DNA from: a bacterium HR15
Lineage (GTDB): Bacteria > Armatimonadota > Fimbriimonadia > Fimbriimonadales > GBS-DC
DNA: 64,000 bases
Reading direction: 5' to 3'
NCBI GenBank assembly: GCA_002898555.1
Contig: BEHR01000004.1
Coordinates: forward strand, 1-64,000
The first letter of the stretch is position 1. Every line of letters begins with the position of its first letter. This document shows positions 34,958-44,935 of the stretch, piece after piece. Under the pieces are notes generated by a model, which made no database searches, was not told the origin of the DNA, and saw only the letters and a list, made by a program, of their open reading frames with translations. The position numbers and the translations under genes were made by a program.

Positions 34958-36970
34958 TCATGATTTCAACAGGGGAGCGAACACGAGGGCGACGATGCTC
35001 ATCAGCTTGATAAGGATATTCATGCTGGGTCCGGTGGTGTCTTTGAAGGGGTCACCCACGGTATCGCCCACCACGGCGGCTTTATGTGCCTCGCTGCCTT
35101 TGCCGCCCTCGTGCCCTTCCTCGATCCACTTTTTAGCGTTATCCCATGCGCCGCCCGCGTTCGCCATCATCAGCCCGATGACGACCCCCATGCCGAGCGC
35201 ACCCGCCAGAAACCCCCCTAATGCCTCCGCGCCCAAAAAGTAGCCGACCAGCAACGGCGCGATCACCGCAATCGCACCGGGCAGCAGCATCTCGCGCAGG
35301 GCAGCCGTCGTCACGATATCGATACAGCGGTTATAGTCGGGTTTGCCACGCCCCTCTAACAGCCCCAACTCGCGGAACTGGCGACGCACCTCCTCCACCA
35401 TCTGGTCAGAAGCCCGCGCCACCGCCTTCAGCGTGAGCGCAGCAAACAGATTCGGCATCGCGATGCCTATCAGCAAGCCAATCAGTGTCTGGGGCGTGGT
35501 GAGATTGATCGCTTTCAGCCCCGTCTGGCTCTGATAGGCAGCGAACAGAGCGAGTGCGGTGAGTGCCGCACTGCCAATGGCAAAGCCCTTGCCAATCGCA
35601 GCGGTCGTGTTGCCCAGCGCGTCCAACCGATCGGTGATTTTGCGCACGCTCTCGCCAAAGCCCGCCACTTCGGCAATGCCTCCTGCATTATCGGCAATCG
35701 GCCCGTAGCTGTCGGTGCTCATCACAACCCCAATCGTCGCCAACATGCCGACGCCTGCCAGCGCGATCCCATATAACCCATTTGTCTCATAGGCAAGCCA
35801 GATTGCTCCCGCAATGCCCAATAGTGGCAGCACCGTGCTAAGATAGCCGACCGCTACGCCCGATAGGATATTGGTCGCGGTGCCGTAGCGTGAGGAGCGG
35901 GCGATTTGACGAATGGGTGGACCACTGGTGTAATATTGGCTGATCACACCGATGAATACGCCCGCGAACAGTCCCGCCAGCACCGCCCAGTAGGGCGCGA
36001 GAGACGCGACCATCGCCTGCGTCAGCCACGCCGCGCCCACCAGAAAGAGCAGAATCGCCATCAGCGTCGCCCCATTGAGTGCCCACTGGGGATCCATCTG
36101 CCGAAAGAGCCGGATGGAGAAGACGCCAATCACCGAGGCGATAAGCCCCAGCGCAATCAACGCCAGAGGCAGCATCACATAGGCCATTGACTTGCCCCCG
36201 GTTGCCGCCAGCATCGCACCAATCACCGCTGCCGCGACCACCGAGCCGACATAACTCTCGAAGAGGTCTGCCCCCATGCCCGCTGTGTCGCCCACATTAT
36301 CGCCCACATTATCAGCCAGCACGGCGGGGTTGCGTGGGTCATCTTCTGGAATACCCGCTTCTACCTTGCCCACCAGGTCTGCACCCACATCGGCGGCTTT
36401 GGTGTAAATGCCACCGCCTACCCGCGCGAACAATGCAACCGACGACGCGCCCATCGAATAGCCCGTCAGATACTGCACCAATATTTTTGTATCCAGCCCA
36501 TGCCCCAGCAGCACAATGAGTCCGATGCCAAGCAAGCCGAGCGCGGCGACAGCAAGCCCCATCACTGAGCCGCCCGTGAACGCCACCACGAGCGCCGCGC
36601 CCATCCCGCCCTGACGGGCTGCCTCCGTGGAGCGCACCCCACTGCGCGTCGACGCCTTCATGCCAATATAGCCCGCCAGCATCGAGCTGAACGCACCGAA
36701 CAGGTAGGCAACCCCCATCCAAGGCGCCTGCTGATAAAACGCCACTGTCAAAACCCCAAACAGCACGAGCGCAAAAAGGCTTATCGCCCTATATTCGCGT
36801 CGCAAAAAGGTCATCGCGCCGTCGTGAATGGCTTGCGCATAGGTGCGCATCGCCTCTGTGCCCTCTGGATGGCGCATGACCGCATAATAGTTCAGCCCTG
36901 CCAGCAGAATGCCCGCACCGCCCAACACAGGGGCTAAATAGGGAACAAGATGGACCAGCTCCATATCCAC
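34958..36970 (-). CDS. hppA: Membrane-bound ion-translocating pyrophosphatase, K+-dependent type
   Basis: 670 residues with about 16 membrane helices. PPi-binding motifs: [59 protein letters not shown] and the C-terminal [20 protein letters not shown]. In [20 protein letters not shown] the two positions that hold Lys and Thr in K+-independent enzymes are Ala and Gly, which marks the K+-dependent subfamily; H+ versus Na+ as pumped ion is not decided. It couples PPi hydrolysis to ion export. GTG 36970 is well spaced from GGAGG; ATG 36964 is the alternative. Confidence 0.95.
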   Translation of the reverse strand: MDMELVHLVPYLAPVLGGAGILLAGLNYYAVMRHPEGTEAMRTYAQAIHDGAMTFLRREYRAISLFALVLFGVLTVAFYQQAPWMGVAYLFGAFSSMLAGYIGMKASTRSGVRSTEAARQGGMGAALVVAFTGGSVMGLAVAALGLLGIGLIVLLGHGLDTKILVQYLTGYSMGASSVALFARVGGGIYTKAADVGADLVGKVEAGIPEDDPRNPAVLADNVGDNVGDTAGMGADLFESYVGSVVAAAVIGAMLAATGGKSMAYVMLPLALIALGLIASVIGVFSIRLFRQMDPQWALNGATLMAILLFLVGAAWLTQAMVASLAPYWAVLAGLFAGVFIGVISQYYTSGPPIRQIARSSRYGTATNILSGVAVGYLSTVLPLLGIAGAIWLAYETNGLYGIALAGVGMLATIGVVMSTDSYGPIADNAGGIAEVAGFGESVRKITDRLDALGNTTAAIGKGFAIGSAALTALALFAAYQSQTGLKAINLTTPQTLIGLLIGIAMPNLFAALTLKAVARASDQMVEEVRRQFRELGLLEGRGKPDYNRCIDIVTTAALREMLLPGAIAVIAPLLVGYFLGAEALGGFLAGALGMGVVIGLMMANAGGAWDNAKKWIEEGHEGGKGSEAHKAAVVGDTVGDPFKDTTGPSMNILIKLMSIVALVFAPLLKS

Positions 36971-37080
36971 TCTAACCTCCTTGCTTAGTGATTGTTAGAT
37001 GTCTTGTTGCATTCACTGACTATAGGAAGTATACCCCGTTAGAGGCTATCGATACATGCCCGATTACGCCCCATTTGGGG

Positions 37081-37086
37081 TATAAT
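37081..37086 (+). promoter_or_regulatory. TATAAT -10 with a 77-nt leader before the HAF-repeat gene
   Basis: GGGGTATAAT, followed by a leader containing AAGGAGG (37148-37154). This is one of the few long leaders in the window. Confidence 0.55.
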
Positions 37087-37163
37087 AAAATGTCGCTCCG
37101 TGGTGGGTATCCCTCCACTTATGCGAGCGGCTTAGATAGAAATGACCAAGGAGGAACCAACCC

Positions 37164-38429
37164 ATGAGAAGCCTAATGATAATGAAGATAAGAGTGATGA
37201 CACAAGCAGCGAGGCGGTTGCTTATTCGGTTGGCAATCGCGCTGAGCGTTGGGCTTGGTGTGATGCACGAGGTGAGTGCGCAGAGTCTAACATGGCTTGG
37301 CTCACTTGGCGGTGGCTGCTATTGGGCGAGTCAGGCATTTGATGTGTCGGCGGATGGCGGCGTGGTGGTTGGAGGAGCATGCACCATTAATGGCGAATGG
37401 CACGCCTTTCGTTGGACAGTGTCTGGGGGTATGCAGGACCTTGGCACGCTGGGTGGTAATTATAGCGAGGCACACGGTGTGTCGGCGAATGGGGGCGTGG
37501 TGGTTGGAGTAGCATGGACCACCAATGAGACGCACGCCTTTCGTTGGACAACGTCTGGAGGTATGCAGGATCTTGGCACGCTGGGCGGTAGTTATAGTGA
37601 GGCATTTGATGTGTCGGCGGATGGTAGCGTGGTGGTCGGCGAGTCAACAGAGGATCGCGCGGGATTAGAGACGCGTGCTTTTCTTTGGACAGCGGTGCAA
37701 ATGCGAAGCCTTGGCACACTGGGTGGTCACTTTAGCGCGGCGTTCGCTGTGTCGGCAGATGGCAGCGTGGTGGTTGGGTCATCGAAGAACAGCACCAATC
37801 GGCTTCGCCCCTTTCGTTGGACAGCATCGGGCGGAATGCAGGATCTCGGATCGCTGCCAGGTGGTGAAAACGGTGAAGCGTCTGGCGTGTCCGCAGACGG
37901 CAATGTGGTGGTCGGTACTGGCGAGATACCTGGCTATCCAACTCGCCCCTTTCGCTGGACAGTGTCGGATGGGATGCAAGCGCTTGGACTACCCCCAGGT
38001 TACGTTGAAGCTGCAGCATACGCTGTGTCAGCGGACGGTAATGTTGCGGTCGGAATATTATCAAGTCAATATGCCTGTCGTTGGAAGGTGCCCGCGAATG
38101 CAGAAGATCTGAACGATGTCTACCGTTACCTGTTGCCACACGGTTCAATCTTGATCTCTGCCTATGCCATTTCGCCCGATGGTCGCTACATCGTGGGGTG
38201 GGGCAGGAACGCGGTGAGAGGGCGCTATGAGGCGTTCCTGCTGGACACTTGGCGCACGGGCGACACGAACGGCGATGGCTGCATCGACGATAGCGACCTC
38301 TTAGCCGTGCTGTTTGCGTTTGGCACGCCCGGCACAGGATTGACCCGCCATGAAGACATCAACAAAGACGGCATCGTGGATGATGCGGATCTGCTACAGG
38401 TGCTGTTCAACTTCGGCAGCGGGTGTTGA
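37164..38429 (+). CDS. Secreted HAF-repeat protein with C-terminal dockerin repeats
   Basis: 421 residues. The long signal peptide ends near HEVSAQS (about residue 40). Six or seven HAF-type repeats follow (GVSADGNVVVG ... PFRWT ... GMQDLGTLGG), predicted to form a beta-propeller or solenoid, and the protein ends in two dockerin-like Ca loops (DTNGDGCIDDSDLLAVLF, DINKDGIVDDADLLQVLF). Secreted or surface-bound; function unknown. AAGGAGG sits 9 nt upstream of ATG 37164. Confidence 0.85.
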   Translation: MRSLMIMKIRVMTQAARRLLIRLAIALSVGLGVMHEVSAQSLTWLGSLGGGCYWASQAFDVSADGGVVVGGACTINGEWHAFRWTVSGGMQDLGTLGGNYSEAHGVSANGGVVVGVAWTTNETHAFRWTTSGGMQDLGTLGGSYSEAFDVSADGSVVVGESTEDRAGLETRAFLWTAVQMRSLGTLGGHFSAAFAVSADGSVVVGSSKNSTNRLRPFRWTASGGMQDLGSLPGGENGEASGVSADGNVVVGTGEIPGYPTRPFRWTVSDGMQALGLPPGYVEAAAYAVSADGNVAVGILSSQYACRWKVPANAEDLNDVYRYLLPHGSILISAYAISPDGRYIVGWGRNAVRGRYEAFLLDTWRTGDTNGDGCIDDSDLLAVLFAFGTPGTGLTRHEDINKDGIVDDADLLQVLFNFGSGC

Positions 38430-38440
38430 GTGTGTGTATA

Positions 38441-38479
38441 ACCCTCAAGGGCACAGAGATTCTCTGTGCCCTTGAGGGT
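38441..38479 (+). terminator. Perfect 18-bp hairpin
   Basis: 38441-38458 (ACCCTCAAGGGCACAGAG) is exactly complementary to 38462-38479 around the loop ATT, 11 nt after the stop of the HAF-repeat gene. There is no T-tract, so it may also act as an mRNA-stabilising or bidirectional structure. Confidence 0.75.
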
Positions 38480-38661
38480 TTGAAGGGCAGAAGCGAGGGT
38501 GTTTCAATTTTCTGCAAAATTGCTCAGTCGGTTGGCATGTCTCCTCTCGGCGGCGCACGACGGACAGATTCTGCTTTTGCGGTCTGCGGCGGAATCGCTG
38601 AAGAACAGCCTGACTCAGCAAGCAGGAGCTTGGCACCGTGGCGCGAAGTAAGTAGTCTGCG

Positions 38662-39966
38662 ATGGAAGCGCAAAAGACGACACGGCGAGAGTTTCTGAAG
38701 CAGACCCTAACGGCAGGCATGGGGTTGCTCTTCCTCAAGAGCGGCTTGGGTAAGGGGCAATCGCCCAATGACAAGCTCAATATTGCCATCATCGGTACGG
38801 GTGGGCGCGGCTGGGATAACCTGCAGGCGGTCAGTAGTGAGAACATCGTCGCCCTGTGCGATGTGGATCTGGAACGCCTCGCACCCGCCGCGCAAGCCTT
38901 CCCACGCGCTGCCCTCTATGTGGACTATCGGCGTATGTTGGAGCGTCAGCGCGATATCGACGCGGTGGTCATCAGCACACCCGATCATTCCCACGCGCTG
39001 CCCACACTCATCGCGCTGCAGCTGGGCAAGCATGTCTACTGCGAGAAGCCCCTGGTGCATTCCGTGTGGGAAGCACGCATGGTGCGTGAGGCGGCGCGTC
39101 GTGCTCGAGTCGCCACGCAGATGGGCAACCAGGCACACGCCAGCAACAACCTGCGTCAGGCAGTGGAGATCGTGCGTTCGGGCGTGATTGGCGCGATTCG
39201 TGAAGTGCACTGCTGGACCGACCGCCCCATCTGGCCACAGGGCATCGACCGCCCGCAAGATACGCCACCTGTGCCCAGCACGCTGTTTTGGGACTTGTGG
39301 TTGGGACCTGCCCCAGCACGCCCTTATCATCCTGCTTACCATCCCTTTGCGTGGCGTGGCTGGTGGGACTTCGGCACAGGCGCGTTAGGGGATATGGGCT
39401 GCCATATCATCGACACGGCCTACTGGGCATTAGAGCTGGGGCTACCGACCAGCGTGGAGGCAGAAGGCGAACCACACCATCCCGAAACGGGTCCGAAGTG
39501 GAGCATCGTTCGCTACGAATTCCCTGCCCGCAAGGGAATGCCGCCTGTACGCCTGACCTGGTACGACGGCGGGCGCAAACCCAGTAATGAGCTGGTGGAA
39601 GGTCGCCCACTGGCTCCGAATGGTACGCTGTTCGTGGGCGAGAAGGGCGTGATTTACTTCCCCCATGCCGACCGCTGTTTCCTGTTCCCACAGGCGAAAT
39701 TTGCCGACTTCCAACCCCCTATGCCCAGCATCCCGCGCTCGCCCGGACACCACGCCGAGTGGATTCAAGCGTGCAAAACGGGCAGTCCCACCTTCAGCCA
39801 CTTCGAGTATGCGACGATGCTTACCGAGGCGGTGCTGCTGGGTAATGTGGCGTTCCGTGTGGGGCAAAAGATAAATTATGACGCACGGCATGGGCGCGTG
39901 ACGAACGTGCCTGAAGCGGAACGCTATATCCGCCCGCCCTACCGCAAAGGCTGGGGCTGGTGGTAG
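38662..39966 (+). CDS. Tat-exported Gfo/Idh/MocA-family oxidoreductase
   Basis: 434 residues. Twin-arginine signal (TTRREFLKQTLTAGMGLLFL). Rossmann domain: LNIAIIGTGGRGWDNLQAVS, then VVISTPDHSHALPTLIALQL and GKHVYCEKPLVHSVWEARMV (EKP is the family's conserved Lys-containing motif). The C-terminal alpha/beta domain has WWDFGTGALGDMGCHIIDTA. Periplasmic sugar or inositol dehydrogenase-like enzymes of this type are common in Planctomycetes and relatives; substrate unknown. No sugar operon surrounds it. Confidence 0.9.
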   Translation: MEAQKTTRREFLKQTLTAGMGLLFLKSGLGKGQSPNDKLNIAIIGTGGRGWDNLQAVSSENIVALCDVDLERLAPAAQAFPRAALYVDYRRMLERQRDIDAVVISTPDHSHALPTLIALQLGKHVYCEKPLVHSVWEARMVREAARRARVATQMGNQAHASNNLRQAVEIVRSGVIGAIREVHCWTDRPIWPQGIDRPQDTPPVPSTLFWDLWLGPAPARPYHPAYHPFAWRGWWDFGTGALGDMGCHIIDTAYWALELGLPTSVEAEGEPHHPETGPKWSIVRYEFPARKGMPPVRLTWYDGGRKPSNELVEGRPLAPNGTLFVGEKGVIYFPHADRCFLFPQAKFADFQPPMPSIPRSPGHHAEWIQACKTGSPTFSHFEYATMLTEAVLLGNVAFRVGQKINYDARHGRVTNVPEAERYIRPPYRKGWGWW

Positions 39967-40006
39967 CAGGGCTTCCTCTTGAACCTAATTAATCGATGAA
40001 AAACGG

Positions 40007-40028
40007 GGGCAGACAACCGGGTCTGCCC
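40007..40028. terminator. Bidirectional terminator-like hairpin
   Basis: GGGCAGAC (40007-40014) pairs with GTCTGCCC (40021-40028) between convergent genes. Same stem core as at 10857-10881. Confidence 0.7.
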
Positions 40029-40055
40029 TCTTGTCAGGCTATGCTACGGAGGTCT

Positions 40056-40910
40056 TTACGGGAAGCAGCGCTGCCAGATAAGCACCTGATCCAGCCAGAG
40101 ACCATTCGGGCACAGGTAGCTTAGCCAGATCTGGACGCAGAACCCGTTCGGATTGGCGGGGTTCGGATGGATCTTGATGGCGATGTCGTTGCGTGTGCCC
40201 GGGATGGGGATTCGGATAACGCGCTGAGCAGCCGCAGGCAGATTTGCGGCAATCACGACCCCCGTGCGTGCATCCAGCAGGTCAGCTCGCCAGTCTTCCA
40301 TATCGCGTGAGCGCATCCGCACCAGATAGAAGCCTTCTTGGATAGGTTCCCCAGTTGGTGCAAAACCATTAGGGAGATACACCGCCCCCACGATCAGCCC
40401 CGGCGCAATCTGCTCCACGCCAAACTGATGGAAGTCCGCGCGTGTATCCCACGCGACAAACACATCGAAGAACGAATCGGCGGTTGTCGGGCGGGTGCTG
40501 GCAAACGCAGCGTTCTGTGGATCGAACGGAACATCGGGCGCAGCAGGGAATCGCCGTGGGAACGCGCCCGGCAAGCGCATCCGCAGGGCATGATTGAGTT
40601 CGGGAATGGTCAGTCGCGTTTCAGTGCCGAAGCAGAACAGCACCTGCAACAGGTCGGCATCATCCACAACCCCGTCGCCGTTCACATCCGCGAAGGCACA
40701 CTCTGTCTGTGCCGACAGTGTGCCGGTGATGATGGTAAAGCACAGGGTAAAAGCCATCGCCAGCCAGAGCAGGCGGCGAGTCCAGAGACGCGATGAACCA
40801 TGCGGGTTCATCCTTGTTTCAACGAATTGGGGGTTCCTCGCGGAACCGATGCTGCCGTCATGCAGCGCGCCTGTGCGCGCTTCAAACTGCTCAGTTGCTT
40901 CGGGTCGCAT
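40056..40910 (-). CDS. Exported protein with a dockerin repeat right behind the signal peptide
   Basis: 284 residues from ATG 40910, set by GGAGGT 8 nt upstream. It has an unusually long charged n-region, then a membrane-spanning signal (LLWLAMAFTLCFTIITGTLS, cleavage near AQT). Next comes one dockerin-like loop (FADVNGDGVVDDADLLQVLF) and then a domain of about 180 residues (TIPELNHALRMRLPGAFPRR, WDTRADFHQFGVEQIAPGLI) with four C-terminal cysteines. I do not recognise that domain. MNPHGSS at 40811 is an alternative start. Confidence 0.7.
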   Translation of the reverse strand: MRPEATEQFEARTGALHDGSIGSARNPQFVETRMNPHGSSRLWTRRLLWLAMAFTLCFTIITGTLSAQTECAFADVNGDGVVDDADLLQVLFCFGTETRLTIPELNHALRMRLPGAFPRRFPAAPDVPFDPQNAAFASTRPTTADSFFDVFVAWDTRADFHQFGVEQIAPGLIVGAVYLPNGFAPTGEPIQEGFYLVRMRSRDMEDWRADLLDARTGVVIAANLPAAAQRVIRIPIPGTRNDIAIKIHPNPANPNGFCVQIWLSYLCPNGLWLDQVLIWQRCFP

Positions 40911-41018
40911 CGTCATTTACCTCCATGCATATAATACATGGAATCGCAAAATGTACCCTCCCTTTAATGGCAAATAGTCTTTTTTCAGCCTGTGTGCAGC
41001 AAAAAACAGATGCCCTTG

Positions 41019-41483
41019 TCAACCTCCAAGCCCGACCTTTCTCAGGATGAGCAGCAGTGCTACATAGTCATCATAGGGTTCAGGGGGGATGCGTAAGCCC
41101 ATCGGCAGCAGGCGTCGCCAGCCGCGCGGCGGATGAAAATGAAAATAGAGCCGTCGCGCCTGCAGTGTCGTATCGCGTTCCTCGACCAGCTCCCAATGCA
41201 GATGGGGGAACCGTTCCTTCAAGCGGGCGAGCAGCGCTTTACTCCCTGTGCCTGCACCCAGCAGAAGCCGCTGCGGGGCATACTGCTCCAGCCACACAGG
41301 CAGGCGTTCCAGCAGCTCTTCGAGGGGTAGCACTGCCCGATGCAAAATCTGAACCGTGTTCAGCAGTTCGTCGAAGCGGTTCGGCTCAGTGGGCGACTTG
41401 TCTTCCATGCGGGACTGGTCGGGCAGCTCGGCGATCGCTACCCCCGCCTTTTGTGTGCCTGGATCGATTGCCAAATAACGCAT
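41019..41483 (-). CDS. YqgF/RuvX-like RNase-H-fold protein
   Basis: 154 residues from MRYLAIDPGTQKAGVAIAEL, the first strand of the RNase H fold with its catalytic-type Asp. Later come LLLGAGTGSKALLARL and VEERDTTLQARRLYF, and the C-terminal PYDDYVALLLILRKVG carries a second Asp. This pattern resembles YqgF (pre-16S rRNA nuclease/Holliday-junction resolvase-like) but the sequence is diverged, so I give no gene symbol. It begins 2 nt after the thrC stop, so the two are co-translated. Confidence 0.65.
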   Translation of the reverse strand: MRYLAIDPGTQKAGVAIAELPDQSRMEDKSPTEPNRFDELLNTVQILHRAVLPLEELLERLPVWLEQYAPQRLLLGAGTGSKALLARLKERFPHLHWELVEERDTTLQARRLYFHFHPPRGWRRLLPMGLRIPPEPYDDYVALLLILRKVGLGG

Positions 41484-41485
41484 CG

Positions 41486-42556
41486 TCACGCTTTCAGCCC
41501 CAGCGCGCGTATCACTTCTTGGTAGCGTGCGGGCACGCGCATCGGTTCGCACGCACTGGCGAGCAGGGCGGTGTCGGGGTCTTTCAGCCCGTGCCCCGTC
41601 AGCGTGACGGTGATAGTGGCAGGCTGCGTGAAATAGCCTGTTCGCGCCAACTTGAGCAGCCCGGCAATCGGGGCGGCGCTGGCAGGCTCGGCAAAGACAC
41701 CCTCCATGCTCGCCAGCAAACGATACGCCTCCAGTATCTCCTCGTCGCTCACCTTTTCAAACAGCCCGCCCGATTGCTGTTGTGCCTGCACCGCCTCCTG
41801 CCAGCCCGCCGGGTTGCCGATTCGGATAGCGGTCGCCAGCGTTTCAGGCGATTCGATCACGCGATTCTCCACCAGAGGTGCGGCGCCCGCCGCCTGAAAA
41901 CCCAACATCTTGGGCAGGCGTGTGGTCTTACCCAGCGCGTGATATTCGCAGAAACCTTGCCAATACGCCGCGATGTTGCGCGCATTGCCCACAGGAATCG
42001 CATGATAGTCGGGCGCGTCGCCCAATTCATCGCAAATCTCGAAGGCTGCCGTTTTCTGACCCTCTGCCCGATAGGGATTGATGGAGTTGACCAGGGTGAT
42101 GGGATACTGCTCGCTGATGGTGCGTACCAGCTTCAGTGCCTCGTCGAAGTTGCCCTCAATTTGCAACACCTGCGCGCCATGCATCAATGCCTGAATCAAT
42201 TTGCCCAGCGCCACCTTGCCGTGTGGCAATAGCACGAAGCACTGTAGTCCCGCTCGTGCTGCATAAGCTGCTGCCGATGCAGAGGTATTGCCCGTCGAGG
42301 CACAGATAATCGCACGGGAACCCTCTTCCAGCGCTTTGGATACGGCGACGGTCATCCCCCGATCTTTGAAAGAGCCGGTGGGGTTGGCTCCTTCCAGCTT
42401 CAGAAAGAGGCGTGCTTCAGGGTGAAGCAGGCTTGCCAGACGCGGCGCTTCGATAAGGGGAGTGTTCCCCTCGTTCAGTGTCACGATGGGCGTACGCTCG
42501 GTGACGGGCAGATACGCCCGATACCGCGCAATCACCCCGTTGCCTCGCATAAACAT
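41486..42556 (-). CDS. thrC: Threonine synthase
   Basis: 356 residues, PLP fold type [25 protein letters not shown]-Lys in [20 protein letters not shown]; phosphate loop [40 protein letters not shown]. Converts O-phosphohomoserine to threonine. TATCCT on the minus strand (42558-42563) almost touches ATG 42556, so the real start may be the third codon, ATG 42550, as a leaderless mRNA. Confidence 0.93.
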   Translation of the reverse strand: MFMRGNGVIARYRAYLPVTERTPIVTLNEGNTPLIEAPRLASLLHPEARLFLKLEGANPTGSFKDRGMTVAVSKALEEGSRAIICASTGNTSASAAAYAARAGLQCFVLLPHGKVALGKLIQALMHGAQVLQIEGNFDEALKLVRTISEQYPITLVNSINPYRAEGQKTAAFEICDELGDAPDYHAIPVGNARNIAAYWQGFCEYHALGKTTRLPKMLGFQAAGAAPLVENRVIESPETLATAIRIGNPAGWQEAVQAQQQSGGLFEKVSDEEILEAYRLLASMEGVFAEPASAAPIAGLLKLARTGYFTQPATITVTLTGHGLKDPDTALLASACEPMRVPARYQEVIRALGLKA

Positions 42557-42576
42557 GAGGATACCCCTTCGACGGC

Positions 42577-42611
42577 GGGCGGAGCGGACCGCCCCTCGTA
42601 TAGGGTATGCT
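42577..42611 (+). promoter_or_regulatory. Divergent thrC/cyclodeaminase control region
   Basis: GGGCGG/CCGCCC hairpin (42577-42594) followed by AGGGTATGCT, whose TATGCT (42606-42611) ends 11 nt before ATG 42623. The thrC -10 (TATCCT) lies at 42558-42563 on the other strand. Confidence 0.45.
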
Positions 42612-42622
42612 CAGTAAAGCGT

Positions 42623-43645
42623 ATGGCGGAACAGATTGTGCTGAACGGCGCGTCGGTGTGGCTTATCCGGGAGCATGAAGTGGCGCAGGTGCTGACGATG
42701 GAGCGGGCGATGCAAGCGGTGGAAGCCGCGTTCCGCGATTGGGCCCATGGACGCGCCACGAACCAGCCTCGCCAGCGTGTCCATACTCCCCAAGGCACGC
42801 TCCACTTGATGGGCGCGGCATGGCACAGCAAAGGCTATCTCGGCTATAAGGCCTATCTCTCTTTCCCAACGGGCACGCGCTTCCATATGCTGTTGGCATC
42901 GGCAACAGGTGGGCAACCGCTCGCCCTGATCGAAGCCGATACACTGGGACGCATTCGCACGGGGGCGGCGACGGGGGTCGCCACCCGTTATCTGGCACGC
43001 GAGGATGCCACGCGGGTTGCCCTCATCGGCACCGGTCACCAAGCTGCCACGCAACTGCAGGCGGTGTGTGCGGCGCGCCCCATCCAGCAGATATATGCCT
43101 TCAGTCGCACATCCGAACGCCTACACGCTTTCTGCCAGCAGATGAGTGAGCAACTCGGCATCCCGGTTCAACCGAAAAACAGCGTGGAGGAAGCGGTGCA
43201 GAACGCCGACATCATCATCACCGTCACGAACGCGCGCGAGCCATTTCTGACGGGCGCGATGCTCCGACCGGGTATGCACCTCAACGCGGTGGGGGCAAAT
43301 TCGCTGGCACGACGCGAGCTGGATACTTATGCCGTGGGGCGATGCGACCGTATCTTCGTGGACGACCCGGAGCAAGCACGCCTCGAAGCCGCTGAGCTGA
43401 TCCTGCCCATCGAAATGCGCCGCCTCAGCTGGGAGCGTGTGCATCCGCTGGCGCATCTTGTGGGCGGACAACTGCCAGGGCGCCAATCGCCGGAGGAGAT
43501 CACGCTCTTTAAATCGCTGGGCATCGCCCTGGAGGATGTGGCAGCCGCCGTGATGGTGTATGAGGCGCTGCAAAGCGGGGAAAATAAAAAGGAGGGTGGC
43601 AGTGAAAGGAGAGCAAAGCCTGCCACCCCCAAGGAAGGAAGGTGA
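42623..43645 (+). CDS. Ornithine cyclodeaminase/mu-crystallin family NAD(P)-dependent enzyme
   Basis: 340 residues. VLTMERAMQAVEAAFRDWAH; substrate loop LGYKAYLSFPTGTRF; GRIRTGAATGVATRYLARED; Rossmann loop RVALIGTGHQAATQLQAVCA; ADIIITVTNAREPFL; GMHLNAVGANSLARRELDTY; EDVAAAVMVYE at the end. The family includes ornithine cyclodeaminase, alanine dehydrogenase and imine reductases; the substrate cannot be read from sequence. The last 20 residues are a charged K/R/E tail. Confidence 0.88.
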   Translation: MAEQIVLNGASVWLIREHEVAQVLTMERAMQAVEAAFRDWAHGRATNQPRQRVHTPQGTLHLMGAAWHSKGYLGYKAYLSFPTGTRFHMLLASATGGQPLALIEADTLGRIRTGAATGVATRYLAREDATRVALIGTGHQAATQLQAVCAARPIQQIYAFSRTSERLHAFCQQMSEQLGIPVQPKNSVEEAVQNADIIITVTNAREPFLTGAMLRPGMHLNAVGANSLARRELDTYAVGRCDRIFVDDPEQARLEAAELILPIEMRRLSWERVHPLAHLVGGQLPGRQSPEEITLFKSLGIALEDVAAAVMVYEALQSGENKKEGGSERRAKPATPKEGR

Positions 43646-43730
43646 ACTCGTTCCCACTCTATATTATGGCACATCGAGGTCTTTTCTGGAGTCAAGTCCA
43701 CCTTCCTGCTTAATATTACGGGCGGATGGC

Positions 43731-44930
43731 ATGAAAAGTTTCCACGCGGCGTTAGAGTCGATCTGGTTGACCCCACGGCGCACCCTGCTGAGCGGGCTGG
43801 GCATGACGGTCGGCGTCGCTGCCATCGTGATGCTCATTTCGTTAGGCAAGGGCGTGCAACAGGATGTGAAACAGCAAGTCGAATCGTTGGGGGTCAACCT
43901 GGTGATTGTGTTGCCTGGGCGAATCAGTCCCGAAAACCCGTTTAATCCGATGAGCTTTATTGGGCTAAGCACATTGCGCGAGAGCGACCTGGAAGTGGTG
44001 CGCCAGATAGAGGGTGTGCGTCGGGTCGCTCCCATTATGTTTGTGGCGGGCGGCGCGAACCGAGGTAATCGCTGGGCAGACGCTTCCCTGATTTTGGGCA
44101 CAACACCCGACTGGTTCAAGATGCGCCCTCATGCGCTGGCGAAAGGGCGATTGTTCACGGTGCAGGAGCGCAACGCGCGAGTCTGCATTCTGGGGCCAGA
44201 GCCTGCTCGCCAGCTGTTTGGCGATGAGAACCCTCTGGGCAAAACGGTGCGCCTGAATGGCGTGCCATTCCGTGTGGTTGGCGTGACGGCGGAGGCGAGC
44301 CAGCGTTCCCTGTTCGGAGGCGGCGGCTTCGAGTTCGCTATCTACGCGCCTATCCACAGCCTGCAACAAGCCATGGGCAGCCACCAGATCCATCGCATTA
44401 TCGCCCAGACGGTGCCCGAGAGGGAGCCACGCCAGCTGGTCGAGCGCATCCGGGCAGCCGTGCGACGCAATCACGGCGGCAGCGAGGACTTCTCTGTGCT
44501 GACTCAGGAAGACCTGCTCGAACGCCTCTTCAGCCTGCTGCGTATCGTGTCGGTCGCACTGGCGGGCATCACCTCCATCGCGCTGATCGTGGGCGGGATT
44601 GGAGTGATGAATGTGATGCTGATGAGCGTGACGGAGCGCGTGCGCGAGATCGGCATTCGCAAGACGGTGGGCGCATGTCAGCGCGATATTTTCTGGCAGT
44701 TCCTGCTGGAAGCAACCTTGATTGCCCTTACAGGCGGTGCCATCGGTGTTGCCCTCGCTTGGCTTGCCTGCTGGTTCATCGACCGCTACACGGTGCTGAA
44801 ACCCTTGATAGAGCTGGATACAATTGGGCTGGCGTTGGGTGTCTGCGGGCTGGTCGGGTTGATTTTCGGCACCCTTCCCGCCTATCGCGCCGCGACGCGC
44901 GACCCTGTCGAAGCATTGCGCCACGAATAA
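43731..44930 (+). CDS. MacB/FtsX-type ABC transporter permease
   Basis: 399 residues. N-terminal helix (TLLSGLGMTVGVAAIVMLIS) preceded by AALESIWLTPRRT, a periplasmic MacB_PCD domain (about residues 45-270: GVNLVIVLPGRISPENPFNP, GRLFTVQERNARVCILGPEP) and three C-terminal helices with the MacB motif NVMLMSVTERVREIGIRKTV. Ends TRDPVEALRHE as usual. The family exports peptides or lipoproteins with a MacA-type adaptor and a MacB ATPase; neither is adjacent. Confidence 0.9.
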   Translation: MKSFHAALESIWLTPRRTLLSGLGMTVGVAAIVMLISLGKGVQQDVKQQVESLGVNLVIVLPGRISPENPFNPMSFIGLSTLRESDLEVVRQIEGVRRVAPIMFVAGGANRGNRWADASLILGTTPDWFKMRPHALAKGRLFTVQERNARVCILGPEPARQLFGDENPLGKTVRLNGVPFRVVGVTAEASQRSLFGGGGFEFAIYAPIHSLQQAMGSHQIHRIIAQTVPEREPRQLVERIRAAVRRNHGGSEDFSVLTQEDLLERLFSLLRIVSVALAGITSIALIVGGIGVMNVMLMSVTERVREIGIRKTVGACQRDIFWQFLLEATLIALTGGAIGVALAWLACWFIDRYTVLKPLIELDTIGLALGVCGLVGLIFGTLPAYRAATRDPVEALRHE

Positions 44931-44935
44931 GTTCC

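Noticed and set aside
34616-34961. Overlapping minus-strand frames spelling EGEAPAEP-like repeats
   Set aside because: They arise from the dispersed repeat, which recurs inverted at 62275; no start signals and no conserved protein.
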